64,000 bases of DNA from Cinnamomum chago (GCA_038049695.1 CP142461.1:22699001-22763000), one strand, 5' to 3'; counted from the first letter of the stretch, positions 51,840 to 64,000 are shown. Notes: a model not told the origin generated them from the sequence alone. Program-made: numbers and translations.

Positions 51840-54800
51840 CTCCCCCTCAAATTGATGTGGTAATGTAGAAAACAACAATTTACTAGTGAGATCATGATGG
51901 CGCGGTTTGGGAAGAGCTTTGGTGAAGATATCAGCCAACTGGTCATGAGTAGAGACATGAGGCAAGGTTATCTTCTCAATGACAACATGCTGACGGATAA
52001 AGTGACAATCAATCTCAATGTGCTTTGTCCGTTCATGAAAGACTGGATTATTAGCAATTCTGGTAGCACTGGTATTGTCCCCATGAAGAGGTGTAGAACT
52101 ATAAAAAAGGACACCGAATTCACAGAGAAGACGGCGGAGCCAGATGATTTCAGCACTGCCGGACGACATTCCCCGATATTCGACCTCAGCAGAAGATTTT
52201 GACACGGTGGTTTGCTTCTTGCACTTCCACGAAATCAAATAGCCGCCAAGAAACATACACTAGCCAGTGGTAGAGCGCCGAGAATCAGGGCAACCAGCCC
52301 AGTCGGCATCTGCATACACTGATAATCGCAGAGAAGTATCAGAAGGGTAGAAGAGACCATGAGTAAGAGTGTCATTAACATAGCGGAGTATGAGCAAAGC
52401 AGCAGCAAGATGGGGTTTGTGAGAATTTCTCACAAATTGGCTAATCGTATGAACTGCATGAGAAATATCAGGTTGAGTTATAGTTAAGTAGAGCAAACTA
52501 CCAACTATCCGCCGAAAAATAAAGGGATCATCCAAGGGAGGGCCATCCTCCGTATTGAGTTTGCTGTTTAATTCCATCGGCATATCAAAAGTGTGAACAT
52601 CATCAAGTCTTGGTAAGGTGATCAAATCAGTAGCATATTTACGTTGATGGACTCGAATGCTTGATTTGGTACGCGAAAACTCAAGCCCCAGAAAGTAGGT
52701 GAGAGGACTAAGATCCTTCATTCTGAAGTGGCGAGTGAGATGGTGCTTGAGATCCGTAATGCTTGAAATATCATTGCCACTGATAATCTTATCATCAACG
52801 TAGACTAAAAGGAATGTGTAACCCTTTGGTGTCTATCTAAGAAATAGTGAACTGTCAAAATGACTCTGATGAAACTCAGCTTGAAGAATTGTTGCCCGAA
52901 ATTTATCAAACCAAGCCCTGAGAGCCTGCTTAAGACCATAAAGAGATTTTTGCAACTTGCAAACATGTTGAGGAGGACAAGCATATCCTGGAGGAGGTTT
53001 TAAGTAGACAGTCTCTTTCAAATCGCCATGAATAAAAGGCATTTTTGACATCCATTTGTCATAGAGGCCAGTTGCAGGCTACAGCGACAGAAAGAATCGT
53101 ACGAACGGTGGTCATTTTAGCTACTAGTGCAAATGTCTCCTTATAGTCAATGCCATACTCCTGCGCAACCAGTCTGACTTTGTAGCGATCAAGACTCCCA
53201 TCAGAGTTAACTTTGACAGAGTAGATCCATTTACTGCCAATCACAGAGGCTTGTTCAGGAGTCGGTACCAAGTCCTATGTGTTGTTTGCTTCAAGAGCAA
53301 GCAACTCCTCAGTCATAGCATCTTACCAGTATGGAATTTTCGAAGCCTGTGAATAAGAGGTGGGTATAAGAGCACTATCCAAAGAAGTGAAAAGAGCAGG
53401 AAAACCATATCTGTCAAGAGCAACAGAAGGACGATTAGAGCGTTGCAGGGGTGTGACATTATCAGTAGAGGAAGTATTAATACCTGAGGGTGCAGTAGGC
53501 AGCATTGGGATAGGATTAGGAGGAGGCCCCACAGGAGGAACCGTATTACGCCGGACATAGACATTGGTTATAGGTGGTGGAGAAGTAGTCGCAGGGAATT
53601 GGGGCAGATAAGACACAACCACAGGATGAGTGTCCAAGCGTAAAGAAAAGAAAAGAATGTGTTCAAAGAAGATCACATTACGAGATATGCGCATGCGTTT
53701 CTGGAATTGGTCATAACACAGAAATCCCTTGTGTTCGGCACTGTAACCGAGGAAGATACATTTGGTAGCCTGTGGTGATACCTTAGTGCGCTCTGTAGGT
53801 GGAAGATGGACAAAGCACAAGCAACCAAAAACATGTAAGTGAGAATATGAAGGGGTATGACCAAAGAGAGCTTCATATGGAGTAGTCTTTCCTAGAACGG
53901 AGGTAGGATGACGATTGAGAAGATACACAGCAGTTTGTGCAGCATCACACCAAAAATTTGAAGGAACTAAGGATGCAAGTAGGAGAGTACAAACAGTTTC
54001 AAGAATATGCCTGTTCTTCCTCTCCGCAACACCATTTTGTTGTGGAGTATGTGGGCAGGATTTTTGGTGAAGAATTCCTTTATCAGAAAGGAAGGCAAAA
54101 AAATCATGGGATATGTATTCTCCACCGGAGTCAGACCTAAGAATTTTTATATCTGTCTTAAATTGTGTGTGGACCATATTGTAAAACTTTTGGAAAAGGG
54201 AAAATACTTCAGATTTGAAGCGCATGAAATAAATCCAAGTGAATCGAGAATGATCATCAATAAAGGTCACATAATACTTAAACCCTGTCCTACTTAATGT
54301 GGGTGCAATTCCCCAAACATCAGTGTGAATGATATCAAAAGATGATAATGCACGAGAACGATGAATAGGAAATGACAAAATATGACTCTTACTCAAACAA
54401 CACATTTCACACTTTGAGTTAACTAAAGAGGACATCATTTTATTATCAATATTGGGTTCTAAACAACCAATTTTAAACAAAGAAAGTAAATAAGCATTGT
54501 TCACATGACTAAGACGACTATGCCACATAGTCCACATTTTTATTGAAATTAGGAGAAGAACAAGAAAATAGGGAATGATGTCCAATGTCCAGCAGAAACA
54601 ATTGACCATGTTTACTCCCCATCGCGATCACCTTCCCAGTTTGCCGCCCCTGTATGACACAATCAGTGGAAGAAAAGTTAATATGGTACCCATCATCAAT
54701 AAGTTGCCCGATAGAAAGTAAATTGGTTGATAATTTTGGAACAAAGTAAACATCGGAAAGGTGGAGGGACTGACTAGAGACATCAGATAAAGTAATGGTA

Positions 54801-55165
54801 CCAATTCCAGAAATGATTAATTGGTCTCCATTAGCAGTGGTGATTTTGTCTTTGCCAAGGTAAGGGTGAAAGGTTGTAAAGCTACTTTCCACAGAAGTCA
54901 TGTGGTTTGAAGCTCCTAAATCTAAAAACCAGGTAAATGGGGTGATGGAGGAAGACAAAGAGATTGAAGAATGAAAAGCAGGAAATGCTAGAGGAGAAGG
55001 AGTTTGATACCGATCACCATTAAAACCCATAGATGCATATGTAGAGGTCCCCGTGTTCTGAATCAGTTCTTGAATCTGGGTTGGAGTCATGGATACAGCC
55101 CGGAAGAAGTGCTTTCCACATCAGGAAGAGGTGCTTGAACTTGGAACGCAGCTGGAGCATTTTGT
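51828..55165 (-). pseudogene. Pol region of the Ale-type Copia element (fossil)
   Basis: Protease lies at about 54920 (GASNHMTS), the GAG-pre-integrase zinc region at about 54500 (WHSRLSHVN, CEMCCLSK), and the integrase core at 54350-53900 (HTDVWG, FIDDHSRFTW, SDSGGEY, TPQQNGVAERKNR). Reverse transcriptase is at 53280-52600 (KWIYSVK, LQKSLYGLKQA, YVDD near 52795) and RNase H at 52250-51830 (SSAEVEYR, ADIFTKAL). The domain order is Copia. Frames are interrupted, so it is not an active gene. Confidence 0.9.
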
Positions 55166-55189
55166 CTAGGCATTTTGTTTGGGAGATCG

Positions 55190-58100
55190 TCAAAACAAAG
55201 TCTACCGCTCGACAGCGAAGGCAAGCCAAGAGACAACTCCGCAAACTCAAACAGCAGGAGAAAGCTCAACCAAAGCAAGAAGTCCTGGAAAAGGCAGAGA
55301 CCCCTTCCATTGCTTCGCTGGGGGCAACGGAAGAATCCAAGGCTTCAAAGGCGGAAAGAAAATTCACCCTTGGTGATTTCATGCCACCTTAATTCCGAAA
55401 TGAAACTACGCAGGGGGCATCATACTCTTTCAATTCGGTGATTGAATTCCCCATGGATGGATACGAGTCCAATGACACCGCCAGTGACACCGACGAGTGG
55501 GAGGAATCCCTTGAAACAGGAGAATACCTCTCCGATGAAGAATGGATTCCCAAATCTCACCTTATGCCGGTAATCTGGTATAACCCATATGGGCAATAAG
55601 GATCCTGGTCCAATGATGAAGAAGACCAAGAGCCTGTTCAAGAAAATGTTGTTGACTCAGCACCCTTCAACCCTCTAATAGAACTCACTCATGTTGAGCC
55701 ACAAGGAGCGGACGAAGAAGAAGATTTGGCTCCAATGCCTAATCTTAAAGAGTATGCGCGGATCTTGCAGCGCCTTGTCTTAGAACAAGAGCAAGATCTT
55801 CGCGATTAAAATCCAGAACCAGAAGTCCCTGCAAATCAACAGGTGCCTCCTCCCTCAACTCCTGAAAATGGAGAAAATTGCTGGATAGATGATCCTCTCT
55901 CATCCGATAATGAGTCAAGCTCCCAACAGTCCACTCTGGGGGAATCTCCCGTCAGAGCAACTTGCAATGCGATAGCTCAAGATGATAGTGCCTCTGAAGC
56001 ATCATCTACTGAAGACACGTACTCTCCGGCCACGCCTGATAGTATATCTTCCGGAGCTACGTTTTCTCGGGTGACTTCCACTGAGATAACATATTCTCAG
56101 CCTTCGGCCCCTGAAACTGTGACGTCACAACTCACGGCTCTTCCGACCGATCATCCTTAAGAAACTTCAGCCGGAGAAGACCTGGTCAATTGGTCCCAGA
56201 TACCTAACCTCATAGGAGATATCTGAACCGACAAATTACTCAATGAAGGAGAAAAGTTGCTGGATGTTGTTCAGGACTTGTTCTCGGAAAATGCTCCATG
56301 TAACGTAATCACTGAGGATGGTGACTCTGCTGCAGACACATCTTTAGTAAACGAGAAGGATTGACCCTTGGATCCCAAGGACGATCTTCCAAATGAAGAC
56401 CCTACTCAAGAAGCTCTTGAAGTTAGTTGAGGTACCCGTTCTGGCCGGGATTACCACAAAAACTACAACAAACCTTCTTCTTCTTATGTAAATCCTTCGG
56501 GAATACAAAATGTAAACGCCCCTAGTGACAACAATAATGAACACGCAGGCCCGAAGGAGGCTTTCAAGTACGACTTGATTGAGCACTTAAAACGCATACC
56601 TACACGACTGCACATCCTGGACTTATTACGAATGTCTCCACAAACTCGTGATAATCTCATTTCAGAACTGCAAAGGCTGAATGCGGATGTCGACAAACAT
56701 GCCCCACAAGTCCTACAAATTGAAATGGACTATAGGGTTAAAAAATCAAATCCTCCCTCAAAGGGAGAAAAGAAGAAAACTGAAGGATCAAGCATCGAAT
56801 GCCTCTCAGTCCAAAAAGCAGCAAGTGCAACTATCGCCTTCGTTAAAGATGATCTCCTGTTAGGCGAGACGAAGCACAATGGACCCCTGTACTTCACAAG
56901 GTACATCAAAGAAATACCGATATACAGAGTCCAGATCGACCCAGGTTCTGCACTCAACCTCATCTCTACTTCGACACTGGAAGAGCTGGGCATCCGACCT
57001 AGCAAACTGAGTCACACGTCTATATCCATCTTTGGGTATGATGGGAGCGCTCAAAGGCCTATCGGCAAAATCAGGTTCAAGTTGCAAATCGGTGATCTTA
57101 TCTCTGAAGTCACTGTGTATGCAATAAGAACCCCTTCATGCTACAACATCCTTCTTAGACGTCCCTGGATACACGAGAATGGTGTCGTCTCTTCAACTCT
57201 ACATCAATGCATCAAGTTTGTTGGCAACGACGGCTCGATACATCGAATGTTTGGAGAGAAAAAGCCCTTCAAAGGCAAAGAAGTCCATTTTGCATATGCT
57301 CAGATGTACAAAGATGAAAAAGAAAAGGAGGAAGAAATAACACCCTTTGTCGAAAATCTCCAAAAAGATAAAGGCAAGGCTTCTCAGCGATCATCAGAAG
57401 AAAACAAACCTTCCTGTAGATCTGAAGAGAGAGATCCATCTCCCTTCGTTGTCTCCCTCAAATCTTCAAAGCCTTTGGTCATAACAACTAGAGCAAAGAA
57501 GACAAAATAAAAGTCTGGGGGCATGTTTGTCGTCTCCTTCGTGTCTATCATGCAAGACATGGATTTAGACTCAGAGCCGGAAGACAACACATCGCCAAGC
57601 CAAGCTGACACTCAATAAGTTCAGTCTGCTCTACCTCCAATAGAGACATCTGCTGACATAGAAGATCCTACGTCTACTTCCTTCGTTGTTCTGGCAACCT
57701 CAGCAGAAGAGAAGCCAATCTTCTTTCACAAATCAGAAGCCTCTTCGTCAAACTCCTTGCTTGAACCTTTCCAAAACGAAGGTATGCTTTAACTATTTCT
57801 ATATAGTCCTATGGCACAAGCTATTATGAAGAAAATGGGTTATGACACTCAAAACCCAGTCGGTCTGGGGCAAGGTTTTGGTATTCTCACACCATTGCAG
57901 CCCGCCTTGACCAAAAGTCAACTGGAAGATTGGAGACTCTACGGTCATGTAGAAAGATCTTCACATGGGTTGGGGTATGATCCCGACGCTCCCATGAGAC
58001 AGTTGATACAAATGCTAAGGAGTCGATCTGCCGACCAAGCTTCAACATCTCATGTCCTTGAAGACATCGATCTCCCTGGATATCTCTTTGAAGAATCCCC

Positions 58101-61100
58101 CGTCAAGGATCCAAGAAGCTATACCAATTCGTATGATTTCTTTGATAATGAAGAGGAATTGTCCGGTGATAAAGACATCTGACATTCTGATCCAGAAAAG
58201 CCATTGTCACCGAAAGAAGTGCCCCACTTTGACCCAATTTCAACAGGCGATTGGGACCATCTCATAGCAAGCCTTCCAAACGGGGGATCCTGAAGACCCA
58301 TGGCCAGAAACAAAGCTTTGGCCTGAAAACGCCCTTTAAACTCTAGAAGGTTTCGTTGAGTTGGAAGCCTCCGAAAATATTGTGGAGGAACCACCTTCGA
58401 ACCTTCCAACAGAAGATCTTGTTCAAAAGATAGACTTGGGAACACCAGATAACCCACGTCCTGTATTCATAAGCAGGAATATAAATGATGATGAGTTACC
58501 CGAGTATATCTCTTTTCTTTGTGAGTTCGTTGATTGTTTTGTATGGTCCTATGCTGAAATGCCTGGCTTAGACCCCAAAATAGCAGTCCACAAACTCAAT
58601 CTTAAAAAAGATATCAAGCCTGTTAAACAAGGCCAAAGAAGATTTCGTCCTGATGTGATGGACAAAATTGAACAAGAAGTTCAGAAACTCAAAAGCGTTG
58701 GCTTCATCCGCGAGGAACAACATCCTGAATGGTTGGCCAACATCGTCCCCGTGACAAAGAAAAATGGGCAGATCAAGGTCTGTATTGATTATAGAGACCT
58801 AAATGGCGCTTGCCCCAAAGATGAGTTTTCGCTCCCCATACCGAAGGTGATGATTGACAACACCTGTGGGTTTGAGCGAATGACATTCATGGATTGATTC
58901 TCTGGCTACAATCAGATAAAGATGCATCCTGAAAACGAAAAACACACATCATTTCGGACCCCATTTGGCGTGTATTGCTACACTATCATGCCATTTGGTC
59001 TGAAAAATGCTGGTGCCACATATCAGAGGGCTATGATGAAAATATTCCAAGATATGCAGCACAAGACGGTCGAATGTTATGTTGATGACCTCGCCGTCAA
59101 AAGCAAAAGAAAAGAAGACCATCTCAAAGATCTTCACGAAGTCTTCCTCCGACTTCGCAAACACAAACTGCGGATGAATCCACTAAAATGCTTCTTCGGT
59201 GTCTCATCGGGTAAGTTTCTCGGATTCATAGTTCGGAAAGGCGGGATAGAACTTGACCCCATAAAAGTCAAGGCTATCCTAGAAATGCCATCTCCAAGAA
59301 CCCTGAGACAACTAAAAGGGCTTCAAGGGAGGTTGGCATACATCCGCCGGTTCATCTCCAATCTCTCAGGGAAATGCCGTCCTTTTTCCCGGCTAATGAA
59401 GAAAGGTGTGAACTTTGTTTGGGATGCTGAATGTGAAGCAGCATTTCAAGCTATCAAGTCATACCTAACTAAACCTCCAGTGCTGACTACCCCCACCACT
59501 GGAAAACCAGTCATCTTGTACACAAGGGCTCTCGACCATTCCTTGGGCGCCCTGCTCGCACAAGAGAATGACGAAGGAAAAGAAGTTTCTCTGTACTACC
59601 TCAGTCGTATGCTGGTAGGCGCGGAGCATCACTATTCTCCAGTCGAGAAAGAATGCCTTGCAGTGATGTTTGCCGTACAAAAGCTATGTCACTACCTGAT
59701 TTCAAGGATCAACCTCTTAAAGGTCCTTGTCAAAAAAGCAGGTTCTCTCAATGCCTGACTGGCAAAATGGTCCATCCTCCTATCACAATTTGATATCAGG
59801 TATGTACTACAAAAGGCAATCAAAGGCTAAGCTCTAGCAAACTTCCTCGCAAAGCATCCACTGCCTAAAGATTCCCTGTTCAGAGATGATCTCCCTGACG
59901 AACCTGTCTACAACGTGGAGACTTTCTCACCAAATGCCCCCTGGGACATGTACTTTGATGGTGCAACTAGAACAAATGAAAAAAGAAAGCTGATCTCGGG
60001 AGTTGGCATCCTCTTTGTTAGCCCCGATAAACACATGATTCCACATGCTTTCTCGTTACTGGAACCATGCTCAAACAATGCAGCTGAGTACCAAGCCCTA
60101 ATTGTAGGATTGGAACTAGCCCTCGAATCCGACATCACCATGCTGGAAGTCTTTGGAGACTCTCAACTGATCGTCAACCAAATGAATCAGAAATTTGAAG
60201 TTAGGAAGCCTGATCTGTTGCCTTACTACAACAAGGTGCAAACGCTTCATCAAATGTTTGACATCTGTCATATCACCCACATCCTCAGAGGTGAGAACAT
60301 CCGTGCAAATGCCCTGACCGGACTTGCCGCATCCATGGCGATCCAGGAAGGGGAAAACATGCAAATTACAGTGTGTCAAAGAAGGATTCTCCCTCCTTTT
60401 AACACACACCAAGCAGTTACTGAATGCCACCAATTGGCCGGAAGTCGAATCTCTATCCTCAAACCTCTGATTGGCGACTGAAGAGGTTCGTTCATTGATT
60501 ACACCATGTTCGGAATACTCCCTGAAGATCCAAAAGAACGAGTAAGCGTCCAAAGACGGGCCCCAAACTTTCATTTGGATATACCTTTAAAAATGCTTTA
60601 TAGAAAATCCTTCGACGAAATACTTCTACGCTGCTTGTCATAACAAGAGGCCGAGGAAACACTCAAAGAAGTTCATGCTGGTCTTTGTGGAGCCCATCAG
60701 GCTGGGCCCAAGCTCTACGATCAGATAAAAAGATTGGGATATTATTGGCCTACCATGGTAGCTGACACCATGCAATTTGCTAAACGTTGTCGCCAATGCC
60801 AAGTTCATGGAGACTATGTCCATATGCCTCCAGAATGGCTACATCCTACAGCAATTTCATGGCCTTTCGAAGCTTGGGGTATGGACATCATAGGTCCTAT
60901 CTCTCCCCCGTCAAGCAAAGGCCATCGCTTCATCTTCGCCGCTACAGATTATTTCTCCAAGTGGTCAGAAGCATTTGCGCTCAGCGAAATGAAGACCTCA
61001 TCAGTCCTTCAATTCTTGCGCATCAACATTATTTGTCGCTTCGGCATACCTAAAAGATTCGTTCATGATAACGGACCACAATTCCGGGATCACCGATTCT

Positions 61101-61735
61101 ACAGGTTTTGCGACAAATACAAAATCCAAAGTTGCCCTTCGACTCCGAACAATCCGGCAGCAAACGGACTAACAGAAGCCTTCAACAAGACACTCTGCAA
61201 AATCCTCAAGAAAATGGTCTCTAGTCACAAAAGAGACTGGCGAGACAAACTACCAGAAGCTTTGTGGGCTTATCGAACCACCGTTTGAGGACCAACCCAT
61301 AGCACACCATTCTCTTTGGTCTATGGATGCGAAGTTGTTGTCCCTTTGGAAGTACAAATTCCTTCCTTAAGGGTATCTTTGCACAATGACATGACGCAAG
61401 AAAGCAATGTCAAACTGAGACTCCAAGAACTAGACAATCTTGACGAAAGACAGCTCAAAGCCTTACAAAGCATTGAGCTGTACCAAGCACGCATGGCAGG
61501 ATCTTTCGACAAGAGGGTCCAGCAACGCGCCTATAAAAAGGGCGACTTGGTTCTTGCAGTAAAAAGACAATTGGTTTTCGCCCACAAATCCAAAGGCAAA
61601 CTCGAACCAAAATGGGAGGGGCCCTTTGTCATTGACAAAGTCTTCTCTAACGGCGCATACGCACTTCTAAACATGGAGGCCGACAGATGTATGCTGCCCA
61701 TCAACGGCAAGTTCTTGAAGCGGTACTACCCTTAA
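55190..61735 (+). pseudogene. Gag-pol region of the second Tat element (fossil)
   Basis: In order: a basic/acidic low-complexity stretch (55200-56200; KAERKFTLGDFMPP, serine/threonine-rich), protease near 56930 (IDPGSALNLIS), a G-patch-like motif at 57811-57990, and RT at about 58500-59250 (CIDYRDLNGACPKDEF, YVDDLAVKS). RNase H is at about 59500-59720 and an archaeal-type RNase H at 59945-60340 (MYFDGATR, NNAAEYQAL, FGDSQLIVNQ). Integrase is at 60650-61320 (CRQCQVHGD, DNGPQFRD) with a tail ending NGKFLKRYYP at 61735. The two RNase H domains define Tat. Frames are interrupted. Confidence 0.9.
57811..57990 (+). other. G-patch-like motif between protease and RT
   Basis: The translation has MKKMGYDTQNPVGLGQGFG and, about 25 residues later, SSHGLGYDP. 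This is the glycine pattern of G-patch domains (aromatic-glycine, GLG, then GLGY). G-patch domains bind RNA or helicases. They are known next to the protease of some retroviruses, and I recall similar segments in some plant Gypsy polyproteins. Function here is inferred. Confidence 0.6.
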
Positions 61736-62089
61736 AAACTTCCGTCACTGGGTCAGAGCAGTGCATGCACGCCCAAAGCCTATTCTCAGGTACTCGCTCG
61801 TCAAACCCGTCTCTTTTAGATTTTTCATCCTTATGTTGAGATTTCTAAAAATTCAAAACAATGCTTACTTTCATAGTTTCATTGTTAAAAAAAATCCAAA
61901 AATCCAAGTTTAGGAGACTCTCTCCCAGACTTAACCAAATTTTCAACCCTTGAACCCAAAATTCATGGTTTGAAACAAAATCAGGACTCAGGAATTTCCA
62001 TCCTAGTCCACCCTGACTTTTAGAACCAAAAACAATTTTAAGTCAAAATTTACGACCCTCATGTAATTAAACAAAAAGGGTTTTTTCAA

Positions 62090-62530
62090 AAAAAAAAAAA
62101 ACCGCGGGGAAGCGACGCTTAGTCAATACTCGCAAAACCCAAAATCGGAAGGATGCGAACCCCATTCGATACTTCCAAAATTTCAAAATCGCAGGGAAGC
62201 GACACTGTGTCGATACTTGCAAAACTTCAAAAAAATCATGGAGACGCAACATAACAGTTGATATCCACAAACCCAAAATTCAAGCAAAAACCAAGGTCAA
62301 AAAAAAAAAAGACCTCAAATTTCAAAAATCGTGGGGAAGCGACATTCCATCGATACCCACAAAACCAAAATTTTTGAGAAAAAAAGCAAGGAAGTGACGC
62401 TTAGTCGATACTTGCGCCCAAATTCATGAGGAGGTGACATTCCATTGATACTCGCAACCGAATGAGCAAGGAGGCGACATTCCAACGATACTTGCAAGAG
62501 CATTCAACAGGGAGGCGACTTTTTGTCGGT
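62090..62530 (+). repeat. 3' region array I, GGGGAAGCGACATTCCATCGATACTTGC units
   Basis: About seven diverged units contain GGGAAGCGAC, a T/C-rich spacer and TCGATACTTGCAAA, spaced at 45-95 bp. They follow the pol stop and precede array II. Confidence 0.8.
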
Positions 62531-62559
62531 ACTTGCATTTTTGAAAACCAAAAACCCAT

Positions 62560-63510
62560 CTCTCATGCCAAAAATCGGCTATAAATGCCAAAAACCCGGC
62601 TCTCACGCCAAAAAATCGGCTATCAACGCCACAAAATCGGCTATAAATGCCACAAAACCTGGCTTTCACGCCAACAAAACAAAACTTGGTTTAAAAAAAA
62701 TCGGCTATAAACGGCACAAAAAATCGGCTATCAACACCACAAAATCGACTATAAATGCCACAAAACCTGGCTTTCACGCCAACAAAACAAAACTTGGTTT
62801 TCAAAAAAAAAAAAATTGGTTATAAACGCCACAAAAACTCGGCTATAAATGCCACAAAAATCGGCTAAATGCCACTTCAAAATTCGGCTTCCATGCCAAC
62901 AAAACAAAACTTGGTTTTCAACAAAATCGGCTATAAACGCCAAAAACTCAGCTATAAATGCCACAAAAATCGATTATAAACGTCACAAAAAATCGGCTCT
63001 CATGCCACAAAATCGGCTATAAATGCCACATGCCAAAAAGCAAATCGGCTTCCATGCCAAAAACAAATTTCGGCTTCTATGCCAACAAAAAAACAAATCC
63101 CGGCTATCAATGCCACAAACAAAAATTTTGGCTCCCATGCCACAAACAAAACCGGCTCTCATGCCACTTCAAAAATCGGCTCCCATGCCACAAACAAATT
63201 CCGGCTTCCATGCCATCCCAAACTTCGGCCCTTACACCACAAAATTCGGCTCTCATGCCGTTTCAAAATTGGCTTTCACGTCATCTCAAAATTTTGGCTC
63301 CCATGCCACAAACAAAACCCGACTCTCATGCCTTTTCAAAAATCGGCTTTCATGCCATTTCAAAATTTTGGGTCCCATGCCATAAACAAAAAACCGGCTT
63401 TCATGCCATCCTAAATTTTGGCTTTTACGCCTCAAAATTCTGGTTTCCATGCCATCTCAAAATTCGGCTTTCATGCCATCTCAAAATTTGGCTTTCACGC
63501 CAAAACAACC
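62560..63510 (+). repeat. 3' region array II, AATCGGCTATAAATGCCACA units
   Basis: Roughly 35-40 units of about 17-30 bp, alternating between AAATCGGCTATAAATGCCAC and AATTCGGCTTTCATGCCATC types. Some higher-order copies include CAACAAAACAAAACTTGG. Frames rich in CHK, HAT and MPQ are by-products. Tandem repeats in the 3' region of Tat elements are known and can seed satellite DNA. Confidence 0.9.
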
Positions 63511-63739
63511 GTTTGATAAAAGGTTTTTCACAAAATGACAAACTTTTTGTCAAATTTCCAAACAAACATTCCCATTTAACTATTGCTTGAATTTATCTCA
63601 AAAGAATTTGAGTGAAAGGAGGTAATACAAAAAAAGAGAAGTACTAAAAAAATGTCCACAAGCACTACAAAAGAAAGAGTACCAAAAAAAATATGTGTGT
63701 ATATACGGGTACAAAAAAAGGGTTTGTTACAAGAATCAG

Positions 63740-64000
63740 GAGCTCACATGGTCTTCAACCAAAGGCTCAACTCCTCAAGCAGACTCTTGGCCTTAGCCTC
63801 TAAAGCTTCCGGGCCACGCTTTTTCAAGATCTTCCCGTAGAATGCGGCAAAACGCCGCGATCCGTCTGCAGCACGGGGAAGCTATTCCCAAAGAATCTGT
63901 CATTGCTCGTACTCTTGAGTCTTCCTCCGAAGATTGCTCTCAGTTTCCTCGACTTGGCGAATCAGAGACCCTTCTCTGGCGCGAGCTTTCACAATGGCAT
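63740..64000 (-). pseudogene. C-terminal trace of an antisense ORF in the second Tat element (fossil)
   Basis: On the minus strand it reads AIVKARAREGSLIRQVEETE-like helical sequence at the right edge and FYGKILKKRGPEALEAKAKS, then LLEELSLWLKTM, before the end near 63750. Lysine/glutamate-rich helices after pol, in antisense, match the layout of the antisense ORF at 42691-45157. It is degraded and runs off the window. Confidence 0.5.

Larger units (their letters stand above)
51529..55180 (-). mobile_element. Copia element, Ale type, 5'-truncated and broken (fossil)
   Basis: Reading leftward from about 55180: end of gag, protease, integrase, reverse transcriptase, RNase H, a purine tract (CAATTTGAGGGGGAG) and the 3' LTR (51839-51529). 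The 5' LTR and most of gag are absent; at about 55180 the sequence changes abruptly to a plus-strand Tat element. Ale assignment rests on the short LTR and sequence style of the pol domains. The coding part has about six to eight breaks. Confidence 0.88.
55180..64000 (+). mobile_element. Second Tat-lineage Gypsy element, 5'-truncated, broken, running off the right edge
   Basis: Contains part of a gag-like acidic region, protease, a G-patch-like motif, RT, RNase H, archaeal-type RNase H, integrase, and a long 3' region with two tandem arrays and an antisense ORF trace. No LTR is in the window: the 5' part is lost at the junction with the Ale-type element and the 3' LTR lies beyond 64000. It is clearly a different family from 35107-46465, with much lower GC. 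About eight to ten breaks. Confidence 0.88.

Noticed and set aside
62560-63510. CRISPR-like regular repeats
   Set aside because: Units are too short and irregular, with no unique spacers of constant length, in a plant retrotransposon 3' region.
62523-63590. Plus-strand frames rich in HATNK, CHK and MPQ patterns, up to 210 residues
   Set aside because: Translation of the micro-repeat array II. All three frames are equally open, as expected for low-complexity DNA lacking stop triplets.

Overview
The window is plant nuclear DNA, most likely from a flowering plant. It is dominated by nested LTR retrotransposons of plant-specific lineages: Copia SIRE and Ale types, Gypsy Tekay chromovirus, and Gypsy Tat with an archaeal-type second RNase H. 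Split host exons have GT..AG borders. The species cannot be named from the sequence. Only one host gene is recognised with confidence: BDP1, the B'' subunit of the RNA polymerase III factor TFIIIB, on the minus strand.

Layout. 1-16.9 kb is a nest. An old, broken Tekay-type Gypsy element (955-16935) has a SIRE-type LTR in its 5' LTR (1-954). Its 3' LTR holds a very young, non-coding SIRE-like element (9338-16841) with two 2,200-bp LTRs and a perfect GGAAC target duplication. The 3.1-kb interior of that element has no protein domains. It is built from a long series of short hairpins whose loops often share an AGTTATATC-like motif. 17-31 kb holds no recognisable gene. It contains a pair of inverted LTR-like repeats, a Copia remnant, two tRNA-derived SINE-like units, a 3.5-kb element with long terminal inverted repeats, and several unknown diverged tandem repeats.

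31.3-47.1 kb is the 3' part of BDP1. Four exons are supported by homology and reading phase, apart from one unresolved join before the last exon. The Myb/SANT domain is split by an intron that now carries an 11.36-kb, nearly whole and young Tat element (35107-46465, TSD CTAAT). Another intron carries an 847-bp solo LTR of a related family (32954-33800, TSD TAGAT). The Tat element has a long gag-pol frame on the plus strand, a 7 x 55-bp tandem array, and an intron-containing antisense gene with its own TATA box. That antisense gene runs in the same direction as BDP1.

47-51 kb holds a PIF/Harbinger-like MITE, an old Gypsy remnant, a GA microsatellite and a possible host promoter with a leader exon. 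51-64 kb is a stack of truncated elements: a TRIM, an Ale-type Copia element and a second, broken Tat element. The second Tat element has a G-patch-like motif, two 3' tandem-repeat arrays and traces of its own antisense ORF.

The genes do not form a pathway. The main functional question is how BDP1 is spliced across the Tat insertion. The main novelty candidate is the hairpin-array architecture of the 9.3-16.8 kb element.
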